A stretch of 6,026 nucleotides of DNA from Treponema sp. (GTDB lineage Bacteria > Spirochaetota > Spirochaetia > Treponematales > Breznakiellaceae), in the NCBI GenBank assembly GCA_009780285.1, contig WRAL01000101.1, positions 1 through 6,026 on the forward strand, given 5' to 3'. Below are positions 1-5,891 of the stretch, piece by piece. The position numbers and the translations under genes are program-made. The first letter of the stretch is position 1. Each line of letters starts with the position of its first letter. Under the pieces are notes generated by a model. That model did no database searches and had not been told where the DNA came from. It worked only from the letters and a program-made list of their open reading frames with translations.

Positions 1-19
1 AATCGATTAGGAGAAAAAA

Positions 20-1402
20 ATGCAGGTTTTTATTAACGTGGTCGTGATGCTGGCTCTCTTGGCGCTGCTCTTCGTTCAGCACCGCCGCGGCGTTTCCTTT
101 ATGAGGAGGGTCCTTACCGCGCTCGTGCTGGGCGTAGCCTGGGGCGCGGCCATGCAGTTCATCTACGGCCCGGCGCATCCGGCCACGACGCCGACGATCA
201 GTCTCTACAATATCGTAGGCACGGGATACACGCGGCTTTTGCAGATGATCGTGATACCGCTCGTGTTCGTGTCGATCACCACGGCGATCACCAACCTCAA
301 GGATCCGAAAATCCTGGGGAAATACGGCAGCGTGATTCTCGCCGTCCTTATCGCGACCACGGCGGCCTCGGCGCTGATCACCGTTTTCGTTACAAGCTGG
401 TTCAACCTCGATTCCAGCGCGATAGCGCAGAGCACGGCAGAGGCCAACCGCATGGACTACCTCGCGACGACGGCCAACACCGTGACCAGCGCCAACATCG
501 CGCAGCGCATCATCGAGATCATCCCGACGAACGTGTTCAACGCCTTCGCCGGCCAGGCGCCGAACTCCACCCTCGGCGTGGTGCTTTTTTCCATGCTGCT
601 TGGCGTGGCCATTCTTTCGATACGGGCCAAGTTCCCCAAGGAATCGGAGATTATGACGAGCTTCCTAAGCTCGGCGCGCGAGGCCGTGATGAAGATCGTC
701 TCGTTCATCATCTCGCTTACCCCCTACGGAATTCTGGCGCTGATGACGCGGTTCCTGGCGACGCAGCGCATAGAGCAGATCGCCGAGCTTGGCACCTTCG
801 TTATCGCGAACTACGTCGCGCTGGCGATCATCTTCCTCATGCACCTGGCGATCCTCCTCGTCCTTAAATGCAACCCGATCATCTACGTGAAAAAATGCCT
901 CACGGCCTTCGCCTTCGCCTTTACCTCGCGATCCTCGGCGGCGACCCTGCCGCTTACGATAAGCACCCAGGTGAAAAAGCTCGGCGTCCCGCAGGGCATA
1001 GCCGGCATCTCCTCGTCGCTGGCCACGTCCATCGGGCAGAACGGCTGCGCCGGAATGTACCCGGCGATGCTTGCCGTGATGATAGCGCCGACCGTGGGCA
1101 TCAACCCCTTCTCGCCGGGCTTCCTTATCCCGCTGGTGCTGGTGATAGCGATAAGCTCGTTCGGCATAGCCGGCGTGGGCGGCGGCGCGACCATGGCGGC
1201 GCTCGTGGTGCTTTCCGCGATGAACCTCCCCGTGGCGCTGGCCGGCCTTCTTATCTCCATCGAGCCGCTTATCGACATGGGAAGAACGCTCGTCAACGTT
1301 TCCAACGGCATCGTATCCGGCGTGGTGACGGCGAAAACCTCGAAGGAGATGGACATGTCGATCTACAACGCCAAGGACACGGCGGTGCAAATGGTCGATT
1401 GA
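20..1402 (+). CDS. tcyP: L-cystine / dicarboxylate:cation symporter (DAACS family, TcyP/YdjN type)
   Basis: This 460-residue inner-membrane secondary transporter belongs to the dicarboxylate/amino acid:cation symporter (GltP/GltPh fold) family. The closest subtype I recognise is the L-cystine importer TcyP (E. coli YdjN). Visible landmarks are NIVGTGYTRLLQMIVIPLVF near residues 64-83 (the conserved TM2-3 region), LTPYGILALM near 233-242, and the serine-rich hairpin TSRSSAATLP at 302-311. Next come GQNGCAGMYPAM at 339-350, in the place of the family NMDGT motif and matching the cystine-transporter version, then GVGGGAT at 385-391 and EPLIDMGRTLVNV at 415-427, which carries the Asp and Arg of the last membrane helix. 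Length fits the family and both ends are complete. The ATG at 20 is preceded by AGGAG at 9-13 with a six-base spacer. The gene is convergent with the minus-strand cluster; its promoter lies outside the window. Subfamily and membrane location are very likely; cystine as substrate is inferred from similarity. Confidence 0.93.
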   Translation: MQVFINVVVMLALLALLFVQHRRGVSFMRRVLTALVLGVAWGAAMQFIYGPAHPATTPTISLYNIVGTGYTRLLQMIVIPLVFVSITTAITNLKDPKILGKYGSVILAVLIATTAASALITVFVTSWFNLDSSAIAQSTAEANRMDYLATTANTVTSANIAQRIIEIIPTNVFNAFAGQAPNSTLGVVLFSMLLGVAILSIRAKFPKESEIMTSFLSSAREAVMKIVSFIISLTPYGILALMTRFLATQRIEQIAELGTFVIANYVALAIIFLMHLAILLVLKCNPIIYVKKCLTAFAFAFTSRSSAATLPLTISTQVKKLGVPQGIAGISSSLATSIGQNGCAGMYPAMLAVMIAPTVGINPFSPGFLIPLVLVIAISSFGIAGVGGGATMAALVVLSAMNLPVALAGLLISIEPLIDMGRTLVNVSNGIVSGVVTAKTSKEMDMSIYNAKDTAVQMVD

Positions 1403-1408
1403 GCCCGG

Positions 1409-1433
1409 GTCAATCCGCCGCGGGCGGATTGGC
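1409..1433 (+). repeat. Short palindromic hairpin directly after tcyP
   Basis: The arms are CAATCCGCC (1411-1419) and GGCGGATTG (1423-1431), a perfect 9-bp inverted repeat around the loop GCG. The next pair is a U-G wobble (1410/1432) and the next a G-C (1409/1433), so a plus-strand transcript could form an 11-bp stem. It begins seven bases after the tcyP stop. It has the same architecture as the hairpin at 5796-5820 in this window, so it looks like one member of a dispersed repeat family. It might also protect the mRNA 3' end or help termination, but no T-run follows directly. Confidence 0.7.
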
Positions 1434-1444
1434 CTCGGAGCTGT

Positions 1445-1469
1445 GGGGCGGGCCTTTTTTGCCCGCCCC
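1445..1469. terminator. GC-rich hairpin with T-run in the loop, probable tcyP terminator
   Basis: GGGGCGGGC (1445-1453) and GCCCGCCCC (1461-1469) form a perfect 9-bp stem around the loop CTTTTTT (1454-1460). The position between convergent genes fits a terminator. The six T residues lie in the loop instead of after the stem, so this is not a textbook intrinsic terminator. On the plus strand a weaker alternative pairs GGCC at 1431-1434 with GGCC at 1451-1454, which would place the T-run directly after the stem. On the minus strand the loop is A-rich. The inverted repeat is certain; the function is inferred. Confidence 0.55.
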
Positions 1470-1474
1470 GCAAC

Positions 1475-1513
1475 TCCATGCCTGAATGCGGGGCCTTGCG
1501 CGCGCGGCATGGA
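1475..1513. repeat. Inverted repeat in the convergent intergenic region
   Basis: TCCATGCC (1475-1482) and GGCATGGA (1506-1513) form a perfect 8-bp stem with a 23-base GC-rich loop. It is downstream of the minus-strand zinc-ribbon gene and could contribute to transcript ending there, but no T-run accompanies it on either strand. Function is unproven. Confidence 0.35.
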
Positions 1514-1579
1514 AGGGATTTTCTCCGCGCCAGCTCCGTGGCAATTTGCGAAAATCGATTTCCGCGAACGACGGACGCG

Positions 1580-2902
1580 CTAGCGCCGCCGGCGGCCTCC
1601 CGATGGCTGCTGCTGCCGCCTGACCTTCACGACCTTGCTGTACAGAAAGCGATCTTTCTTTTCCCTAAAGCTCAGGCTGCCGGGCGAGGCGTAGTCGCAG
1701 GCGGCGGCGCTTCCGGTGGCGCGGCTCATTGCGCCTTTCCAAGAGCCCACCACGGAAAGGCCGACGACGAGCGCGCAGGCCCAGGCCGCTATTGCCATTG
1801 GAAGAAAGTCGATGTCCAGAAAACGCCACAGCGCCAGGGCTCCGAGGCTGAGCGCGGCGCCCGATATAAGAAAAATCAAAATCCCGTATTTCCAGCACTT
1901 GCGCCGGTCCACGGGGAGGATGCCGGCCAGGGCGCCGGTCTGCCCGTTCACCATGAAAAAATGGGTTTTGCCGTCGTGCCGGACGTTGAGGGTCCATGCC
2001 GGCAGAAGCCCGTAGCTGGCCTTGTCGTCCGTAACTTCCACGCTCGAGCTTTCCGTCGTTACCGAGGAATAGCCGGACACGGAGCCGGCGAACTGGCGCT
2101 CCACCGATTCCTTGATCCGCGCGCCGGCGGCCTCGCGGCACTTGTCGACGCTCAGATCGAATTTTTCGGCGGCATGGCCGGAAAGAAAGGCCGGGCTGAA
2201 ATCCTTGAGATCGCCGTAATCGAAAGGCTCTATCGCCTCGACGCGCCCGCCGGAAAGCTTGTCGCAGGCGCTGACCGGAATTTTCTCGAAGCTAAGCTCC
2301 CCGTCGCGAACGACGCTGTAATAGTCGGTCTTCGTGTAGTTGTAGGCGGCGTCGCTCCAGCTGCGCGTTTTCGTCGCCCGAAAGCGCAAATGGCCCCGCG
2401 CGCGCGCGTCGAAAAGCCAGAAGGGAACGTAAACGCTGCTCATGTCCCGCGCCGGCTTTTCGCGGAAGCCGTCGGGAAGAAGCCTTTTTCCCTGGCAGAA
2501 GCTTTCCAGCGCCCCCGCGGCGGCGGCCTTGTCCAGCCTGAAAGGAATGACGCAGTCCGGCTTCAAAAGCCCGGAAATCCGGCTTTTCACTATCTGCGCG
2601 TTGCCGCAGAAGGGGCAGACCATCGCGATGGCGTTTTGCCCGCCGACAAGCTCGGCGCCGCAGGAAGGGCAGGATCCGCTTTCAAGCTCGCCCAGGCCGC
2701 CGTTTTCCCAGGCCTCGATCTCGCGGGATCGCGCGCTCCAGCAAAGGCCCTCCTCCGGATGCGCCTCAAGCTCGCTTTGGTAATCCTCGACGTCGGCAAG
2801 CTCGAACTCCGAGTCGCAGTGCCGGCAGCTCATTTTCCGCGCGCCGGAATCAAAGACGAGCGCGCCGCCGCAGCTCAAACACTTGTACTGTTTTATCGGC
2901 AC
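1580..2902 (-). CDS. Zinc-ribbon membrane protein (YdjG-like), partner of the SPFH protein
   Basis: This 440-residue protein carries two N-terminal zinc ribbons with paired CxxC knuckles: C8/C11 with C26/C29, and C78/C81 with C96/C99. A soluble middle region (about 110-330) includes YVPFWLFDA at 158-166 and LLPAWTLNV at 299-307, a pattern I associate with TFIIB-type zinc-ribbon proteins encoded beside YdjI-like SPFH genes. Two hydrophobic segments (about 339-359 and 367-387) suggest a double-pass membrane anchor. The C-terminal tail is strongly basic and ends in four arginines. The family resembles B. subtilis YdjG, which with YdjH and YdjI positions PspA at the membrane; YdjG is shorter as I recall. 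The start is GTG at 2902, four bases after the SPFH stop. GAGGGGG at 2916-2910, inside the end of the SPFH gene, sits seven bases before it, so translation is probably coupled. The role as membrane partner is inferred from context; the zinc ribbons are directly visible. Confidence 0.85.
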   Translation of the reverse strand: MPIKQYKCLSCGGALVFDSGARKMSCRHCDSEFELADVEDYQSELEAHPEEGLCWSARSREIEAWENGGLGELESGSCPSCGAELVGGQNAIAMVCPFCGNAQIVKSRISGLLKPDCVIPFRLDKAAAAGALESFCQGKRLLPDGFREKPARDMSSVYVPFWLFDARARGHLRFRATKTRSWSDAAYNYTKTDYYSVVRDGELSFEKIPVSACDKLSGGRVEAIEPFDYGDLKDFSPAFLSGHAAEKFDLSVDKCREAAGARIKESVERQFAGSVSGYSSVTTESSSVEVTDDKASYGLLPAWTLNVRHDGKTHFFMVNGQTGALAGILPVDRRKCWKYGILIFLISGAALSLGALALWRFLDIDFLPMAIAAWACALVVGLSVVGSWKGAMSRATGSAAACDYASPGSLSFREKKDRFLYSKVVKVRRQQQPSGGRRRR

Positions 2903-2906
2903 CGGA

Positions 2907-4202
2907 TCACCCCCTCGGCTTTCCGCACTCGGCGCAGAATTTCCCCGAGTTGCCGGAATGCCCGCAGGCGCAAGTCCAGGGGCCTGCCGCCGGCGCCGGC
3001 GCGGGCTTTCCGCAGTCGGCGCAGAACTTTCCGGAATTGCCGGAATGCCCGCAGGCGCAGTCCCACGTTCCCTGCGCGGGAGCGGGCCTGGGCTTTCCGC
3101 AGTCGGCGCAAAACTTTCCGGAATTGCCGGAATGCCCGCAGGCGCAGTCCCACGAATCCGCGCGGGAAGCTTGCGCGGATTGCGTTTGCGCGGCCTGCCG
3201 CGCGCCCATCTGAAAAAGCGCCTGCGGGTTCATCCCGCCGGCCGCGCCGGCCATTCCCAGGCCCATGAATCCCGTCATCGCGCCGCCGGGATTTTCGGCC
3301 GCCGCGATCATCGCCTCGCTTTGCGCGCCGACCAGCTTGGCGGCGGCCATCGTGGGATCGCGCAGCATCGCCGCGGACTGGAACTGCTTTATCCTTCGCT
3401 CGTCCTCAGGCGTGGCCGCGCAGGTGATTCCGAACGCGGCGATCTCGATGCCGCGCGCGTCCCTCCATTTGTCGCTAAGGGTCTCGTTAAGAATTTCGGC
3501 GAGCCTTTCGGTGTGAAAGGAAATCTCGTGATACTCCATCCCGTTCCTGCCGAGCTTTCCCAGCGCCGGGCCAAGCGCCGTGATTATCTCGCTTTTAAGC
3601 TGCGAGTCTATTTGGTCGCGCCGGTACTCGCTTTCCACGTTTCCGGTGACGTTGGCGAAAAAAAGCATGGGGTTCGACACGCGGTACGAATAGCTGCCGT
3701 TGGCGCGCAGGCTTATCGTCAGGCGCATTCCCAGGCTCGGATCGACGGCCAGATACGGAATGGGGTTCGGCGTGCCGTACTTGTTTCCCGGTATTTCCTT
3801 CGTGTTGAAATAATACACGCGCTGATCCTTTCCGGGGATTCCGCCGCGCTTGAGGCGTTCCCAGGCGCTTTTGAGCGCGCCTGAAATTCCCTGCCCAAGG
3901 CCGCCGTAGAAAACGCTCGGCTCGGAAGACTGATCGTAGGTGTAATGCCCTTCCTCCGCGCAGAACTCGGCGATCTTCCCGTTGTCGACGATCATCGCGG
4001 CCTGCCCCTTGTTCACCACAAGCCCCGAGCCGTTGGAAATGACGTTGTCGTCGCCTTTTTTGTTCGCGCCCCTTTTCGACGTTTTTCTTTGCCCCTTCGC
4101 CGCCAGAACGTCCGCGTCAAGGCTTTCGCAGACGAAAAATTCCAGCCACTGATCGGCCAGCGTTCCCCCGGCCGCCCCAAAAGCCGCCTTAATCAAACCC
4201 AT
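2907..4202 (-). CDS. SPFH-domain protein, YdjI / COG4260 type, with three C-terminal zinc ribbons
   Basis: This 431-residue protein belongs to the stomatin/prohibitin/flotillin (SPFH) group, in the YdjI-like branch often labelled 'virion core protein'. The N-terminus (MGLIKAAFGAAGG, then LADQWLEFF) and a basic stretch at 38-49 fit that branch. The SPFH region spans about 55-265, with ISNGSGLVVNKGQ at 55-67, DQRVYYFNTKEIPGNKYGTP at 126-145 and LDSQLKSEIITAL-like sequence near 198-210. An alpha-helical part with DPTMAAAKLVGAQSEAM follows at 282-298, then a Gly/Ala/Met-rich linker (about 303-350). Three zinc ribbons start at W351, W380 and W409. Each has a CxC...CxxC pattern, CACGHSGNSGKFCADC, with the last D changed to E in copy three. 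The start is ATG 4202: GGAGGG at 4215-4210 lies seven bases upstream and the family N-terminus begins there, so a seven-codon extension to 4223 is not used. Relatives usually end in one ribbon. In B. subtilis, YdjI helps link PspA to the membrane; that role here is inferred. Confidence 0.92.
   Translation of the reverse strand: MGLIKAAFGAAGGTLADQWLEFFVCESLDADVLAAKGQRKTSKRGANKKGDDNVISNGSGLVVNKGQAAMIVDNGKIAEFCAEEGHYTYDQSSEPSVFYGGLGQGISGALKSAWERLKRGGIPGKDQRVYYFNTKEIPGNKYGTPNPIPYLAVDPSLGMRLTISLRANGSYSYRVSNPMLFFANVTGNVESEYRRDQIDSQLKSEIITALGPALGKLGRNGMEYHEISFHTERLAEILNETLSDKWRDARGIEIAAFGITCAATPEDERRIKQFQSAAMLRDPTMAAAKLVGAQSEAMIAAAENPGGAMTGFMGLGMAGAAGGMNPQALFQMGARQAAQTQSAQASRADSWDCACGHSGNSGKFCADCGKPRPAPAQGTWDCACGHSGNSGKFCADCGKPAPAPAAGPWTCACGHSGNSGKFCAECGKPRG
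2917..3154 (-). repeat. Three tandem 87-bp repeats encoding the zinc ribbons
   Basis: Repeat cores lie at 2917-2980, 3004-3067 and 3091-3154, with an exact 87-base (29-codon) period. The cores at 3004-3067 and 3091-3154 differ at one base in 64 (G or A near the middle), while the core at 2917-2980 is more diverged. The spacers encode Pro/Ala-rich linkers (PRPAPAQGT and PAPAPAAGP). The reading frame is kept throughout, so this is protein-domain duplication. The near-identity of two copies suggests a recent duplication or gene conversion. Confidence 0.93.
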
Positions 4203-4209
4203 GTGAAAA

Positions 4210-4215
4210 CCCTCC
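4210..4215 (-). promoter_or_regulatory. Shine-Dalgarno site fixing the SPFH start
   Basis: Read on the minus strand, GGAGGG precedes ATG 4202 with a seven-base spacer. The next upstream in-frame ATG (4223) would place this site inside the coding sequence. The 47-base spacer before the SPFH gene also contains an A/T-rich run (4222-4234) that stands out from the GC-rich surroundings, but I see no convincing promoter pair. Confidence 0.8.
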
Positions 4216-4251
4216 GCGCGCAAAATATTTTTTTCGCGAATCGCGCCCCGA

Positions 4252-5070
4252 TCAGTCGGCCGGCGCGCCGCCTTTGTCCTTTTCGTCCACGGAAACCGGA
4301 ACGCGTATGCGCTCGATGGAGCGCGCCCGGCCGTCCTCGCCCATGTCGACGAGGACGCCCTGCGCCTCCGGCCTTTCCCAGGATTCCCGCGTCCAGTCCG
4401 GTATGCCGCTGAGGTACTCGCGGACGCGCGAGGCGGCGTCGCAGCCCCCCACCGATTCCTGCGCCCCTGTGCGCCCGGCGTCGGTGATGATCGCCGTCCC
4501 TCCGGGCAGGACCGTCTCGTCGGCGGTCTGGACGCGCGCGTGCGAGCCGAGCGCCGCCGAGCAAAGCCCGTCGGCGGCCAGGAAAAGGGCCTTTTTTTCC
4601 GCGCTTGCCTGCGCGTGAAAATCCACGATCACGTAAGGGGTCTGCGCGCGAAGCCTTGCCAGCAGCGCCGGCAGCAGCGCGTGGGGGCTCGATCCGTGCA
4701 GCCTCGAAAAGCCGCTTTGCCCCAAAAGCGAGACCACGGCGACCTTCCCGCTTCCGGCCTTGTAGACCCGCGCGCCGGATCCCGGCGCCTCCTGGTTTAG
4801 GTTGTAGGGCCTAAGGACGTAGGGCAGCTTGTCGAAGTTATCGCAGAGGTCTTTTTTGTAAAAGCAGAAATCGCCGGTGGTAAGGACGTTGGCCCCCAGC
4901 TTGGCCAGGTAGGCCGCGTGGTTCCTGCCAAGCCCGCCGGATCCGGTGGCGCCGTCGGCGCAGGCGATCAGAAAGTCCCAGGACGCGCGGCGGCGCAGCT
5001 CCTTGAGCGCCTGCTTGAAGGCGTAAACCCCGGCCTTGCCGACGATCTCGGCTATGTAAAGAACCTTCAC
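4252..5070 (-). CDS. YmdB-family (TIGR00282) metallophosphoesterase-like protein with altered metal site
   Basis: This 272-residue cytosolic protein has YmdB/TIGR00282 architecture; characterised members are 2',3'-cyclic-nucleotide phosphodiesterases of about 260-270 residues. Family landmarks in order are KVLYIAEIVGKAG (2-14), ADGATGSGGLG (38-48), NVLTTGDF (61-68), VLRPYN (85-90), VIVDFHAQASAEK (147-159), GSHARVQTADE (175-185), GTAIITDAGRTG (191-202) and SIERIRVP (251-258). Compared with B. subtilis YmdB as I know it, D8 is E, E39 is D, N40 is G, N67 is D, H68 is F and H177 is R (residue 179). Only the histidines at 152 and 177 are kept. Activity may therefore be lost, weakened or changed in metal or substrate. 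The GTG start at 5070 matches the family N-terminus and overlaps the TPR stop as GTGA, implying translational coupling. A longer frame to 5346 lies inside the TPR gene and is rejected. Family placement is firm; function is open. Confidence 0.88.
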   Translation of the reverse strand: MKVLYIAEIVGKAGVYAFKQALKELRRRASWDFLIACADGATGSGGLGRNHAAYLAKLGANVLTTGDFCFYKKDLCDNFDKLPYVLRPYNLNQEAPGSGARVYKAGSGKVAVVSLLGQSGFSRLHGSSPHALLPALLARLRAQTPYVIVDFHAQASAEKKALFLAADGLCSAALGSHARVQTADETVLPGGTAIITDAGRTGAQESVGGCDAASRVREYLSGIPDWTRESWERPEAQGVLVDMGEDGRARSIERIRVPVSVDEKDKGGAPAD

Positions 5071-5624
5071 GCCTTGCGCGACATTTTCCGCGAGGGCGAA
5101 AGCTCCCGCGCCGGCACGAGCGCGGCAAGCGCGCGATCGAATTCCGCCGCCGCCCGCTTGTCGCCCAGCTCGGCGCAGGCGTCGCGCAGGTTGAGGATCG
5201 CGTCCCTGTAGTGCGGGTCGAGGATCACCGCCTGCTCGAAGCGCTCCCGCGCCTCGCGGTAGTTCCCCTGGGAGAAGGCCAGCGCGCCGAGGTTGTTCCA
5301 GGCCTTGGGATTGGAGCCGTCGCTTTCCAGGGCCGAGCGGTAGCACTGCTCGCTCAGGTCGAAATCCTCGGTCTCGTAGTGGATAAGCCCCAGGGAAAGC
5401 CAGGCGTCGCCCAGGCCGCAGTCCAGGCAGAGCGCGTTCTCGAAGCTGGCGACGGCCAGCTCGTATTCCCCCATGCGCTGCTGGGCGATTCCCAGGTTAA
5501 GCCACAAAAGAGGGTTCTCCGGCTCCATCGACAGCGCCTTGCGAAAAAGCTCTATCGCGTCGCAGGGGCGGTTCGCCTCGGTAAGCGCTATGCCCGAATC
5601 GTTAAGTGACGACGCCGTTTGCAT
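5067..5624 (-). CDS. Tetratricopeptide repeat (TPR) protein
   Basis: This 185-residue protein is built almost entirely of 34-residue TPR units at about 3-36, 37-70, 71-104, 105-138 and 139-172. Typical positions are visible: WLNLGIAQQRMGEYELAVAS (41-60), AWLSLGLIHYETEDF (74-88), AWNNLGALAFSQGNYREA (108-125) and the closing LDP/EPEN turns. There is no signal peptide or membrane segment, so it is probably a cytosolic protein-interaction scaffold; the partner cannot be read from sequence. The C-terminal tail (about 173-185) is basic. The ATG at 5624 follows GAGGA (5636-5632) with a seven-base spacer. A second ATG at 5628 is out of frame and reaches a stop after eight codons. A weak -10-like TATGCT lies at 5648-5643, but a good -35 is missing. 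The stop overlaps the start of the YmdB-like gene by four bases, which makes that protein the likeliest functional partner. Confidence 0.9.
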   Translation of the reverse strand: MQTASSLNDSGIALTEANRPCDAIELFRKALSMEPENPLLWLNLGIAQQRMGEYELAVASFENALCLDCGLGDAWLSLGLIHYETEDFDLSEQCYRSALESDGSNPKAWNNLGALAFSQGNYREARERFEQAVILDPHYRDAILNLRDACAELGDKRAAAEFDRALAALVPARELSPSRKMSRKA

Positions 5625-5768
5625 CCATTAATCCTCGGGAACAGCATACACGATCTCGCCGGGAATTGCTACCGCGCCGGCCGCTCAAGGAAATCAGTTT
5701 CGCCGGAAAGCTGACCACGAAGCGAGACTCCGCGTACTCCGTGGTTGATTCTTCTTTCACCCACCCCT

Positions 5769-5793
5769 GGAGTTTTGGCAACGCCAAAACTCC
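5769..5793. repeat. Internal hairpin 1 of the palindromic element
   Basis: GGAGTTTTGGC (5769-5779) and GCCAAAACTCC (5783-5793) form a perfect 11-bp stem around the loop AAC. The stem contains a run of four T/A pairs but is not followed by a T-run on either strand, so it is not a standard intrinsic terminator. Confidence 0.85.
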
Positions 5794-5795
5794 GA

Positions 5796-5820
5796 GTCAA
5801 TCTGCCGTAGGCAGATTGAC
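5796..5820. repeat. Internal hairpin 2 of the palindromic element, related to the hairpin after tcyP
   Basis: GTCAATCTGCC (5796-5806) and GGCAGATTGAC (5810-5820) form a perfect 11-bp stem around the loop GTA. It begins two bases after hairpin 1 and ends where the right outer arm starts. The hairpin at 1409-1433 has the same stem with a C/G pair in place of this T/A pair and a different loop. Confidence 0.85.
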
Positions 5821-5891
5821 CAACCACGGAGGACACGGAGTTACACGGAGGAAGAAGGGGAACGCGGGGCAAATCCCGCTACGGCGTTTCC

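Larger units (their letters stand above)
5727..5841. repeat. 115-bp nested palindromic element (MITE-like or REP-like)
   Basis: The outer arms at 5727-5747 and 5821-5841 are inverted copies matching at 19 of 21 positions, including a perfect 11-bp block, CTCCGTGGTTG (5737-5747) against CAACCACGGAG (5821-5831). Between them lie 21 pyrimidine-rich bases (5748-5768) and two perfect 11-bp hairpins, each with a three-base loop. The right arm continues into a partial tandem repeat of ACACGGAG (5833-5850). No coding sequence is supported here. It sits between two co-directional minus-strand genes. It could be a non-autonomous mobile repeat, a dispersed extragenic palindrome or a transcription/processing signal; the sequence alone does not decide. 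Confidence 0.75.

Noticed and set aside
665..1510. 281-codon open frame on the - strand under tcyP
   Set aside because: The product is an Arg/His/Asp/Gly-rich string without hydrophobic cores, and the opposite strand encodes an unmistakable transporter.
1548..1565. Near-palindrome centred on AAATCGATTT, with AATCGATT also at 1-8
   Set aside because: A second short AT-rich palindrome at the window's left edge is intriguing, but an 8-base match is easily chance and no operator context is visible.
2917..3154. Regularly spaced repeats resembling a small CRISPR or minisatellite
   Set aside because: The 87-base period is in frame inside the SPFH gene and encodes zinc ribbons; the spacers are coding linkers.
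1478..3268. 596-codon open frame on the + strand
   Set aside because: It lies antisense to the SPFH and zinc-ribbon genes, whose products show clear family motifs and coupled starts. Its own translation is low-complexity, Arg/Ala-rich and lacks recognisable domains, as expected for a shadow of GC-rich coding DNA.
4203..4223. Seven-codon N-terminal extension of the SPFH protein
   Set aside because: A strong GGAGGG site lies inside this extension at the right distance from ATG 4202, and the family N-terminus begins at MGLIKAAFG.
5071..5346. N-terminal extension of the YmdB-like protein
   Set aside because: It overlaps the TPR coding region, is Arg/Gly/Pro-rich without family similarity, and the GTG at 5070 matches the YmdB N-terminus.
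5643..5671. Candidate promoter for the TPR gene (TATGCT as -10)
   Set aside because: At 17-base spacing the -35 position reads TAGCAA, matching the consensus at only three of six positions, so it is mentioned but not called.
5669..5872. 67-codon open frame on the - strand (and similar ones at 5602-5787 and 5606-5905)
   Set aside because: They run through the palindromic element. Translations of such inverted repeats give spurious proteins, and none has a convincing ribosome site or domain.
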